From assembly GCA_015655015.1 (NCBI GenBank), contig JAATFV010000236.1:1-64000 (forward strand): a stretch of DNA of 64,000 nucleotides. Direction: 5' to 3'. How positions within the stretch are numbered: the stretch's first letter is position 1; every line of letters starts with the position of its first letter. The notes beneath the pieces were generated by a model that worked only from the letters and a program-made list of their open reading frames with translations, was not told where the DNA came from and made no database searches. Below, piece after piece: positions 1 through 7,741 of the stretch. Position numbers and translations under genes: made by a program. The stretch is from Chitinophagales bacterium (lineage in GTDB: Bacteria > Bacteroidota > Bacteroidia > Chitinophagales > Chitinophagaceae).

Positions 1-237
1 TACGAGTGCTGGGCCGAGCTGAGGCGTACGGGCCATCCGAAACTGGAACCCTTTACCTTGCACGGAACCAAAATGACGCCCTTCCCGGAGCGGGTGCGTT
101 ATCCCTCCTCCGAGCAAACCAATAATCCGACTAATTTTTCTAAAGTATCTTCGGAGAACAATATGACCTCCAAAATATTCTGGGTGCCGGCCGACAGGAA
201 TGCCAATCTCTATTGGAGCGATTATAATTATAAATAA
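1..237 (+). CDS. SusD/RagB-type lipoprotein, C-terminal end only
   Basis: The reading frame is open from the first base and stops at TAA 235-237, so only the last 78 residues of the protein are present. The tail has the pattern seen at the end of SusD-like_2 proteins: an RVRYPSSEQ block, an NNPTNFS block and a final W-x4-RNANLYW-like stretch, which pack against the TPR-like fold. SusD proteins are surface lipoproteins that bind substrate over a SusC channel, so a SusC gene is expected just outside the left edge (inference). The secreted hydrolase 71 bp downstream would be the enzyme of the same uptake locus. Confidence 0.75.
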   Translation, partial: YECWAELRRTGHPKLEPFTLHGTKMTPFPERVRYPSSEQTNNPTNFSKVSSENNMTSKIFWVPADRNANLYWSDYNYK

Positions 238-308
238 GGACCAGTTAATCAGGAAAGCAGTTGATCCGGGACCGGTCGGTTTCCGATAGCTGAGATAAAA
301 TCAATAGT

Positions 309-2918
309 ATGAGGGATTGTATAGTCAGGTACGTAATCTTTACCCTGCTGGGTTTATCAGGCGGTTCACTCGCCGGCCTTGCGCAAAACACCTATCATTT
401 TACAGAGGCCCTGTCCGTTCCGGCAGGCGCCTCCTACGGGCGGGAAGCCCTGTATACCGATCCGCTGGCCTGGCAGCTTTACAGCCATACCCTGCAGAGC
501 CCTGTCGTGCAGGGCGTGTTCGGCGCCGGTGCCAAAGGGCAGAATAGTAGCTGGCAGTCCTTAAAAGCCGACAGCCTGCACAGGTTCCATACCCGGAGCC
601 CCGGCGGCGGTTTTGGGGCGGCTGGCGGCGGCAGCTACCTCTACCTGACCTACGTCTCCGACAGGGAGAAGACGGCCCTGCTGAATGTCAGCGGTGATGC
701 AGCCCTCTTCTTCAACGGCGTTCCGCATGCCGGCGATCCCTACGGTTCAGGTTGGCTCTACCTTCCGGTAAGACTTAAAAAAGGGTTGAATGAACTCTAT
801 ATCCGCCCCTCAGGTCTTGTATCGGCCAGCCTGATCTTTCCCGCCAAAGAAATACAATTGAACACGGAAGACGCTACCGTGCCGGTTGTCCAGGCAGGAG
901 TAGCAGGCAATGACAGCCTCTATGCGGCAGTGGTAGTGATCAATAGTTCCCCCAAACCCCTGAAAGGTTACCGCATCAGATCCACCCTGAATGGCCTCAC
1001 GACCGTTTCGGAATTGCCGGTAATACCGGCCATGGCTACCCGTAAAGTTCCTTTTTCCTTCAATGCCTCTTCCATGACCGCCAAGGGAAACTACAAAGCC
1101 ACCCTGACCCTGCTGACCGGCGATCGTCCCCTCGATGAAAAAGAGCTGTCCCTGGATGCAGCGGCTCCCGGCGAGCAATACAGCACCACCTTTATCAGCG
1201 CTATTGACGGAAGTCTGCAATACTACGCGGTGACGCCTTCTTCGGCGGGCAATGCAGCAAATACCAAAACGGAAACAGAAAAAGGGGCTGTTATGGAGGC
1301 GGCTCCTTCGGGAACCGTATTCGCTCCGGGAACCACTCCTTCTCACACCGTTGCCGCCATCCCCGCAAGATCATCCGGCGGACCCGCGCTCTTTCTGTCT
1401 GTTCATGGAGCGGGCGTAGAAGCTATCGGCCAGGCAAGAGCCTATCGTTCGAAAGACTGGGGCACCCTGGTAGCGGCTACCAACCGGCGTCCCAGGGGAT
1501 TTAACTGGGAAGACTGGGGAAGGCTGGACGCCCTGGAAGTGCTGGCCCTCGCGAAAGAGCGATACCGGCCCGATCCGCAGCATATCTACCTGACGGGACA
1601 TTCCATGGGAGGACATGGCACGTGGTTCCTCGGCGCTGCCTATCCGGACAAGTGGGCTGCTATCGGGGCCTGCTCCGGTTATCCGACCCTGAAGGATTAC
1701 GGCAGCCACGACGGTCTCGTTCCTGACAGCGGCGCCACCCCCGTAGAACGGCTCCTGCTGCGTTCCAGCGACCAGAGTGATGTCATCCGGCTGGCCACTA
1801 ATTATAAATCCCTGGGTGTTTATATCCTGCACGGCGACTCGGATAAAGTGGTGCCCGTAAAATATGCCCGGCAGATGCGCCAGCTCCTGGGAGGCTTCCA
1901 GGCTGACCTGAGCTATTACGAGTACCCTGGCGGCGAACACTGGTTCGGTAACCAATGCGTCGACTGGCGGCCGCTCTTCGATTTCTTTCAATGGCATTCC
2001 CGCAAGCCGGACAGCCTGGTGAATCAGATCGACTTCAGGACAGCAAGTCCGGGTATCTCTGCCTCCTGTTACTGGGCTTCCATACAGCAGCAGTTACATC
2101 CCCTTGCCTATAGCCATATCCAGCTGAGCCGGGATCCTGCCCTGCATACGATCACAGGAATGACGGAAAATATCCGGCTGCTCGGACTGTCGCTGGAAGG
2201 CATTGTGGCCGGCACGAAAATAAAGATCGTACTGGACAGCCTTCCCCCGGTGCTGTATACGACTACGGGTCTTACGGACAGTCTTTTCCTGCTGAGAGAG
2301 CCGCATGCCTGGATCGTATCCACCCGACCGGGAATCCAGCAGAAAAATCCCCTGCGTTACGGCACCCTCAAAGAAGCCTTCAATAACCGGATGGTATTTG
2401 TCTATGGCACTTCCGGCAGCAGGGAGGAAAATGAATGGAGCCTGAACAAAGCCCGCTATGATGCGGAGACCTGGTACTACCGCGGCAACGGCGCCGTCGA
2501 TATCGTCGCTGATAAAGAATTTGCTGCGGACCGGTACGCGGGCCGGGGAGTGATCCTGTTCGGTAATGCCGTCACCAATTCAGCCTGGAAGTCCCTGCTG
2601 GAGGACTGTCCCATCCGCGTGGAAAGAGGCAGGGTCAGCGCCGGCGACAAAAGCTGGGAAGGCGACGACCTGGGCGCCTGTTTTGTCTGGCCGCTCCGGA
2701 ATTCCCCGGTGACCTCCGTCGCCGTCATCGGCGGCAGCGGATTGAAAGGTATGGAAGCCGCCAATGCTAATCAGTATTTTGCCGGCGCCAGCGGCTTTCC
2801 GGACTTCATGATCTTCAGGCTGGATATGCTGCGCCTGGGCAGCGCCGGTCTCGTGACGGCTGGTTTTTTCGACAATGACTGGAAACTTGCGCCGGGGGAA
2901 TGGGAGGAAAATAGATAA
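309..2918 (+). CDS. Secreted alpha/beta-hydrolase (prolyl oligopeptidase/esterase-like)
   Basis: This 869-residue protein has a signal peptide ending near LAGLAQ (about residue 26), a long N-terminal beta-rich part, and an alpha/beta-hydrolase core in the middle. The nucleophile elbow is GHSMGG with Ser432. A likely acid is Asp512 in LHGDSDKVVP and the histidine is His544 in GGEHWFG, so the triad is complete and correctly ordered. About 300 residues follow the core and resemble no domain I can name. It follows a SusD gene by 71 bp and probably belongs to that uptake locus, acting on an esterified glycan or a peptide in the periplasm or at the surface. The substrate cannot be read from the sequence. 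A 35-bp palindrome followed by a T-rich stretch lies downstream and may also end this transcript. Confidence 0.7.
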   Translation: MRDCIVRYVIFTLLGLSGGSLAGLAQNTYHFTEALSVPAGASYGREALYTDPLAWQLYSHTLQSPVVQGVFGAGAKGQNSSWQSLKADSLHRFHTRSPGGGFGAAGGGSYLYLTYVSDREKTALLNVSGDAALFFNGVPHAGDPYGSGWLYLPVRLKKGLNELYIRPSGLVSASLIFPAKEIQLNTEDATVPVVQAGVAGNDSLYAAVVVINSSPKPLKGYRIRSTLNGLTTVSELPVIPAMATRKVPFSFNASSMTAKGNYKATLTLLTGDRPLDEKELSLDAAAPGEQYSTTFISAIDGSLQYYAVTPSSAGNAANTKTETEKGAVMEAAPSGTVFAPGTTPSHTVAAIPARSSGGPALFLSVHGAGVEAIGQARAYRSKDWGTLVAATNRRPRGFNWEDWGRLDALEVLALAKERYRPDPQHIYLTGHSMGGHGTWFLGAAYPDKWAAIGACSGYPTLKDYGSHDGLVPDSGATPVERLLLRSSDQSDVIRLATNYKSLGVYILHGDSDKVVPVKYARQMRQLLGGFQADLSYYEYPGGEHWFGNQCVDWRPLFDFFQWHSRKPDSLVNQIDFRTASPGISASCYWASIQQQLHPLAYSHIQLSRDPALHTITGMTENIRLLGLSLEGIVAGTKIKIVLDSLPPVLYTTTGLTDSLFLLREPHAWIVSTRPGIQQKNPLRYGTLKEAFNNRMVFVYGTSGSREENEWSLNKARYDAETWYYRGNGAVDIVADKEFAADRYAGRGVILFGNAVTNSAWKSLLEDCPIRVERGRVSAGDKSWEGDDLGACFVWPLRNSPVTSVAVIGGSGLKGMEAANANQYFAGASGFPDFMIFRLDMLRLGSAGLVTAGFFDNDWKLAPGEWEENR

Positions 2919-2984
2919 AAAATATTCTGCCGGAGAAGAATTTTTCCGAAATATTGGATAACAGTCCAGATATTGCATTTATTT

Positions 2985-3019
2985 AATAGGATAATCGGAA
3001 TATTTCCGATTATCCTATT
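2985..3019. promoter_or_regulatory. Distal 35-bp palindrome upstream of abiEi
   Basis: This is a perfect inverted repeat with 16-bp arms and a 3-base centre (TAT). Its 25-base core GATAATCGGAATATTTCCGATTATC is repeated without change at 3125-3149. A T-rich run follows, so it could act as a terminator for the upstream hydrolase. The second identical copy next to the abiEi start makes an operator role more likely. Confidence 0.6.
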
Positions 3020-3120
3020 TTTATTTTTCAATATTCTCGTAGAGTTTTCTTCGGAAAGATTTCAAGAATATTCATAAGGTATTGATTATTAATGCAAATA
3101 TTCAAAAATGTTATTTTTTG

Positions 3121-3153
3121 ATAAGATAATCGGAATATTTCCGATTATCTTAT
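3121..3153. promoter_or_regulatory. Proximal 33-bp palindrome, probable AbiEi operator
   Basis: This perfect inverted repeat has 15-bp arms and a TAT centre. It shares a 25-base core with the palindrome at 2985-3019, 136 bp centre to centre. It ends 8 bp before the -7 box of abiEi, where a bound protein would block RNA polymerase. Characterised AbiEi antitoxins bind paired inverted repeats in their own promoter and repress it, which fits this layout; binding here is inferred. Confidence 0.65.
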
Positions 3154-3161
3154 TTATTTAT

Positions 3162-3170
3162 TACATTTGC
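3162..3170 (+). promoter_or_regulatory. -7 box of the abiE operon promoter (near-leaderless)
   Basis: TACATTTGC matches the Bacteroidota -7 consensus TAnnTTTG(C). The ATG of abiEi begins 2 bases after the box, so transcription would start at or next to the start codon and the message would have essentially no leader. No good -33 TTTG is visible; that region is occupied by the palindrome. Confidence 0.5.
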
Positions 3171-3172
3171 AT

Positions 3173-3811
3173 ATGGAAATCTCTCAAATCATACGGTCCT
3201 ATGCCGCCCAACCTTTGACGCATCAGGTGTTATTATCTTTCTTAAAGAAGTATAGAAGACCGAATGATAAGGTGCATGAATTGATCCGGCAAGGGAAGCT
3301 GGAAGCCATCAAAAAGGGTTTATACATTGCCGGTCCGGCTATCGGAGCAGGAAAACCTGAGCCTTTCCTGGTAGCTAACCATATCCTGGGCCCAAGTTAT
3401 ATTTCTTCCGATACAGCACTTTCCTATTATGAGTTAATCCCGGAACGTGTTTATGAGATATCATCCATGACAATTAAGGCTTCCCGAAGTTTTGAGACCC
3501 CCATGGGTTTATTCAGCTATACACGACTTCCATTGCCCTATTATTCCTTTGGTATCCGGCGGACTAAGTTATCAGATGAGCAATACGCTCTCATAGCCTC
3601 GCCGGAAAAGGCATTGGTTGACAAGATAGTCACTACTTCAGGCCGCCTGTTAAGAAGCATTCAAAGCGCAAAGAGCTATTTACTGGAAGACCTGAGAATG
3701 GACGAAGACAATTTAAAGGAATTTGATACAAAGGCCATGGCAGGATGGCTGCCCGATGCTCCCAAGAAAAATAGTTTATTGATGATTATTAAGATGATCG
3801 AAAGTTTATGA
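3173..3811 (+). CDS. abiEi: AbiEi-family antitoxin and autorepressor (type IV TA)
   Basis: The protein is 212 residues from the ATG at 3173; the ORF track starts two codons earlier at a TTG that lies inside the -7 box. The N-terminus is a winged-helix region (about residues 1-60, with DKVHELIRQGKLEAI and KKGLYIAG) typical of AbiEi antitoxins. The rest is the C-terminal domain that counteracts the toxin, with the usual SPEKALVDK motif. Its stop overlaps the start of abiEii by 4 bases (ATGA), so the two are translationally coupled. In known AbiE systems the antitoxin represses its own promoter and neutralises the toxin without direct binding. The pair is visibly more AT-rich than its neighbours, which suggests transfer. 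Confidence 0.85.
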   Translation: MEISQIIRSYAAQPLTHQVLLSFLKKYRRPNDKVHELIRQGKLEAIKKGLYIAGPAIGAGKPEPFLVANHILGPSYISSDTALSYYELIPERVYEISSMTIKASRSFETPMGLFSYTRLPLPYYSFGIRRTKLSDEQYALIASPEKALVDKIVTTSGRLLRSIQSAKSYLLEDLRMDEDNLKEFDTKAMAGWLPDAPKKNSLLMIIKMIESL

Positions 3812-4662
3812 TTAAGGAGTGGTTGGATACTTACAAGCCTGCGAATAAAACGGAAGCCCTGGCAGCCCTGCGGGAGATCATGCAGGAAATTGCCCTGGCA
3901 GGCCTGCAACGTGCTGGTTTTTTTGAAAAAGCGGCTTTTTACGGCGGAACAGCCTTACGGATATTTTACGGCCTGGATCGTTTTTCGGAAGACCTGGATT
4001 TTTCCCTTTTAGAAGTTAATCCCGATTTTTCCCTGGACCAATACCTGGAAGCCGTTCGCGTTGAATTTGCATCTTTAGGTATGCAGGTATCTATAAAGGA
4101 AAAAGAAAAAACAAATAAAAATAATATTGAATCGGCGTTCTTAAAATCTGAGAGCATATGGAAGGAACTCGTTCTGGAGAGTGTCATTCCGCAAAATGGA
4201 TTGGATGAAATTGCAAACATTAAAATTAAACTGGAGGTTGATACGGCGCCGCCACTGGGATTTGAGACGGAAGAACGACTCCTCCTGCAGCCATTTTCCT
4301 TTTATGTTAAATGTTTTGTCATTTCTGATCTGTTTGCCGGTAAGATGCATGCCCTATTATTCCGAAAATGGAAGAATAATGTAAAGGGCCGGGACTGGTA
4401 TGACCTGGAATGGTATATTAAAAAAGGAGTGTCTTTACATTTGTCCCATTTCCTCTTAAGGGCGCAGGATAGCGGGGACTGGCCTAAAACAACCATCACC
4501 GAAAAAGAATTCCGGGAATTGCTACGTGAAAAAATAGATGTTATTGATATGAATCGTGTAAAGGCGGATATCAGCCGTTTTATTCCTGAGCCCAAAGTGC
4601 TGGATATTTGGTCCGCGAAATATTTTCATGATCTGGCGGATCAGTTAAAGATCATAGAATGA
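3808..4662 (+). CDS. abiEii: AbiEii/AbiGii-family nucleotidyltransferase toxin
   Basis: This 284-residue protein has the DNA polymerase beta-like nucleotidyltransferase signature of AbiEii toxins: YGGTALR (Gly46-Gly47) followed by RFSEDLDFSL, where Asp62 and Asp64 are the expected metal ligands. A later KGRDWYDLEWY block and a DLFAGKMHALL block are the other conserved family motifs. All catalytic residues I can check are present, so the toxin looks intact. Its start overlaps the abiEi stop by 4 bases. Family members cause growth arrest by nucleotide addition to target RNA and can give phage resistance; whether this copy defends against phage is unknown. Confidence 0.87.
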   Translation: MIKEWLDTYKPANKTEALAALREIMQEIALAGLQRAGFFEKAAFYGGTALRIFYGLDRFSEDLDFSLLEVNPDFSLDQYLEAVRVEFASLGMQVSIKEKEKTNKNNIESAFLKSESIWKELVLESVIPQNGLDEIANIKIKLEVDTAPPLGFETEERLLLQPFSFYVKCFVISDLFAGKMHALLFRKWKNNVKGRDWYDLEWYIKKGVSLHLSHFLLRAQDSGDWPKTTITEKEFRELLREKIDVIDMNRVKADISRFIPEPKVLDIWSAKYFHDLADQLKIIE

Positions 4663-4715
4663 ATGCTTATCCCCCCTTACAGATTCGTCGACCAGATGCC
4701 GGCCTATGAATAAGG

Positions 4716-6083
4716 TTACTTAGCCATATCGATCTTCACTTTCTTATTCTTGATCCGCTCGTTTTTTATCAGCTGCAAAGTCGCACCGATCTTGGACTTC
4801 CGAACGGCGACAAAGGAAAAAAAATCCTTCACCTCTATCAACCCGATATCCTCTTTTTTCAACTGTCCTTTATTGGTGAGGAACCCTACGATATCCACTT
4901 TATTGACCTTGTCCTTTTTACCCGCGCTGACCAGCAGGGTAGACCATTTCGGTTTTTCCGGTATCACGCTTAATTCCGGTAAGACGATCTCCTGTACATC
5001 CGTTTCGGACGCGCCTTCATCGGAGACCCCCTTCTGCCCTGTACTTCTGACAACGTAAGCCGGCAGCCTCTCCTCCGGTCCAAGGATCAGGATCGCTGTT
5101 CCACTGGCCTCCATCCTGGCCGTCCTTCCATTCCGGTGAATAAAAACTTCTTCTGTGTTCGGTAAATGAAAGTGAATGATATAACGGATGTTCGGGATGT
5201 CCAGTCCCCGGGCAGCCAGATCTGTGGTCACAAGGACATTGGAAGTGCCATTCCTGAATTTGCTCAGGGCCCGGTCCCTCTCAGGTTGTTCCATAGCGCC
5301 ATGATAAAAGACATTGATAATGCCTTTCTCCGCCAGTAGTTCACTGGTCCGTTCCACAGACTCCCGGTGATTACAGAATACGATGGCCGACCGGTTGCCT
5401 AAAAAGCAGATCAACCGGAACAACGTGTCCACTTTATCTTTCTCCGGGCTTTTCACCACCTGGATAGCCAGGGCGGCATTCACTTCGCCCGATAAGTAAT
5501 TCAGGGTTACCGGATCTTTCAGCCCGACAAAGGAAGGGATCTCCACGGCATCCGTAGCGGAGGTGAGGATCCTCTTTTGTAAAGAAGTCAATGAAGTTAC
5601 AATAAAAGACATTTCTTCCTCAAAACCCAGTTCCAGGGATTTGTCAAATTCATCCAATACCAGGGTCTCTATTCCTTCCACCTTGATATTCCCCCTGCGA
5701 AGATGGTCTGCCAGCCTTCCCGGCGTCCCAATGATCAGGGCTGGGGCCTGCAGGAGGTTGTTCTCTTCCGTTTCCCGTAAATGACCGCCATAACAGCAGG
5801 TGACCTTAAAGCCCGTGCCCATGCTCTTAAACACCTGTTCGATCTGGATAGCCAGCTCCCGGGATGGGACGATGACCAATGCCTGTGTCTTCAGGTTGGC
5901 CGGATCCAGCAATTGCAGGATGGGTAATAAGAACCCCAGGGTCTTTCCGGAGCCTGTATCGGCCAGCAGGATCAGGTCATTGTCTTTTTTGCCGGCTTCA
6001 AGCGCCGCAACCTGCATCTCATTGAGCGCGTCTATTTTTAAGTGGGCCAATATCTGTTTTATAGAAGGAATATCCTTTTGCAT
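4716..6083 (-). CDS. DEAD-box RNA helicase with DbpA-type RNA-binding domain
   Basis: The protein is about 455 residues from the ATG at 6083; the longer ORF adds 34 unconserved residues and would run into the divergent exporter. Helicase motifs appear in order: ADTGSGKT (I), PSRELAIQ (Ia), GTPGRLADH (Ib), LDEFDK (II), TSAT (III), IVFCNHRE (IV), TTDLAARGLDI (V) and HRNGRTAR (VI). Motif II reads DEFD instead of DEAD. The last 75 residues (VDIVGFLTNKGQ, then IGLIEVKDFFSFVAV) match the C-terminal RNA-binding domain of DbpA, which targets 23S rRNA in Escherichia coli. A role in ribosome assembly is likely, but whether the same rRNA hairpin is bound is unknown. Confidence 0.82.
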   Translation of the reverse strand: MQKDIPSIKQILAHLKIDALNEMQVAALEAGKKDNDLILLADTGSGKTLGFLLPILQLLDPANLKTQALVIVPSRELAIQIEQVFKSMGTGFKVTCCYGGHLRETEENNLLQAPALIIGTPGRLADHLRRGNIKVEGIETLVLDEFDKSLELGFEEEMSFIVTSLTSLQKRILTSATDAVEIPSFVGLKDPVTLNYLSGEVNAALAIQVVKSPEKDKVDTLFRLICFLGNRSAIVFCNHRESVERTSELLAEKGIINVFYHGAMEQPERDRALSKFRNGTSNVLVTTDLAARGLDIPNIRYIIHFHLPNTEEVFIHRNGRTARMEASGTAILILGPEERLPAYVVRSTGQKGVSDEGASETDVQEIVLPELSVIPEKPKWSTLLVSAGKKDKVNKVDIVGFLTNKGQLKKEDIGLIEVKDFFSFVAVRKSKIGATLQLIKNERIKNKKVKIDMAK

Positions 6084-6172
6084 CCTGTAAAGGTAGGCTA
6101 GTTTACGGGGAAATATTTCGACAAAATGCGGCCGGTTTTCGATGAAGAATGATTTTTGCTTTACTTTCAGGA

Positions 6173-7591
6173 ATGAAGAATGCAAATTGGGTATTGGTCA
6201 CCCTGATGCTGGGCACTTCCATGGCAGCCATCGACAGCAGTATCGTGAATGTTTCCCTTCCGGTGATCCGCAATCAGTTCAAAGTGGATATCGATGATGT
6301 AGAATGGGTGATCACCGCCTATATGATCTCTTTTTGTTTGTTCATCCCCCTTATCAACTGGCTGAAAAGAAGGGTCGGGTACTATAACCTGTTCCTGATA
6401 GCGGTGGCCGTTTTTACGATTGGCTCCCTTCTTTGCAGCCTGTCCGGCAGCCTGGGAATGCTGGTGCTGGCCAGGGTGATCCAGGCCAGCGGGGGAGGGG
6501 CGATCTCTCCCACTTCCCTGGCGATCCTGAGCGAGAGCTTTCCGAAAGAAAAGAGGGGCAGCGCTATTGGCTGGTGGGGGATCGGAAATGTCATGGGCCC
6601 GGCGCTCGGACCTACCCTGGGAGGGATACTCACCCACTACTTTGGCTGGGAATCCGTTTTTTATGTCAACCTTCCCATCGGTATTCTTACCATGCTGCTC
6701 AGCATGCGGTACCTGAAATTTCTAAAAACACAGCCCAGGGAACGCGCAAAATTCGATATCGCCGGGTATGCCTTTTTTGCCATTTTCATCGTTTCCGTCC
6801 AATACACGATCTCCCTGATCTCCAAACACCAGTTCATACCCTGGAAAATGCTGGCAGGCATCGGGGTCATAACCGGCTCCCTCTACCTGCTCATCCGGTC
6901 CTCCCGGAAAGACCAGCCTTTATTGGACCTGACGGTATTCCGTTCGGTTAACTTTATCAACTCCACCATTATCATCATCATCCGCTCGATCGCCTTGTTC
7001 GGGGGCATGTTCTTCCTGCCTTTCCTATTGCAGGGACTATTGGGATATACGACCATCCAATCCGGCCTGCTCATGTTACCCAATGCCCTGATGATGCTCG
7101 TCTCCCGACCCTATGCGGGAAAGAAAGCCGATCAGGGGCTCATCCGGAACATCTCTTTGATCGGGATCTTCCTGGTCGCTGTTTCCATGTTCCTCTTCTC
7201 CCGGATCGACGTGGGTTATTCGATAGCGCTGATCATCCTGCCGATGATGGTGCGGGGATTGGGGATGAGCCTCCTGGTGGCTCCCGTCTCCACGGCCCTG
7301 CTCAATTCCGTCAGCCAGGCCCAGACGGCTACTGCTACTTCCATGAACAGCCTGCTGCAGCAGTTAGGCGGCTCCGTGGGAATAGCCATCTTCGGTGTCG
7401 CCCATGACTTTATCTATCAACATTATTTAGGCAAGCACTATTCAGATCCCCTTGCGGAACATTTCGCCTTGCAGGACGGCTTCCTGATAGCGGCTTTCGC
7501 CATTTCCCTGGCCCTGATCCCCGCCTGGGGGCTGCCGGAAAAGAATGTTATCTCTCCATCCGATCCACGACTCGTGACGGAAGAAGGATAA
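6173..7591 (+). CDS. MFS exporter, DHA2 (EmrB/QacA) family
   Basis: This 472-residue membrane protein (from the ATG at 6173; the ORF start at 6149 adds eight residues) has about 14 hydrophobic segments. It carries the DHA2 signatures: an LGTSMAAIDSSIVNVSLP first helix, WVITAYMIS, a GGGAISPTSLAIL block and a GWWGIGNVMGPALGPTLGG motif C typical of antiporters. Such proteins export drugs or toxic organic compounds using the proton gradient. It is divergent from the helicase across about 90 bp, with no local regulator or membrane-fusion partner, so its substrate is unknown. Confidence 0.85.
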   Translation: MKNANWVLVTLMLGTSMAAIDSSIVNVSLPVIRNQFKVDIDDVEWVITAYMISFCLFIPLINWLKRRVGYYNLFLIAVAVFTIGSLLCSLSGSLGMLVLARVIQASGGGAISPTSLAILSESFPKEKRGSAIGWWGIGNVMGPALGPTLGGILTHYFGWESVFYVNLPIGILTMLLSMRYLKFLKTQPRERAKFDIAGYAFFAIFIVSVQYTISLISKHQFIPWKMLAGIGVITGSLYLLIRSSRKDQPLLDLTVFRSVNFINSTIIIIIRSIALFGGMFFLPFLLQGLLGYTTIQSGLLMLPNALMMLVSRPYAGKKADQGLIRNISLIGIFLVAVSMFLFSRIDVGYSIALIILPMMVRGLGMSLLVAPVSTALLNSVSQAQTATATSMNSLLQQLGGSVGIAIFGVAHDFIYQHYLGKHYSDPLAEHFALQDGFLIAAFAISLALIPAWGLPEKNVISPSDPRLVTEEG

Positions 7592-7598
7592 GCGCCCT

Positions 7599-7633
7599 CC
7601 CGGAGTGTTAACATTCCCCGGGACAATTTTTTT
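7599..7633 (+). terminator. Possible terminator after the MFS exporter
   Basis: An imperfect stem (CCCGGAG with CCCCGGG around GTTAAC) begins 8 bases after the stop codon and is followed by a seven-T run. The stem has mismatches, so confidence is moderate. Confidence 0.45.
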
Positions 7634-7741
7634 CCTCCTCCATCGTTACAGCCTTTTACATTCCAATTTCCGCATCTTGTCCCCCCTAACTTTTTATTAA
7701 CAGTTTCATGAGCTATTCTTGTGGCGGATTAAACCATTATT

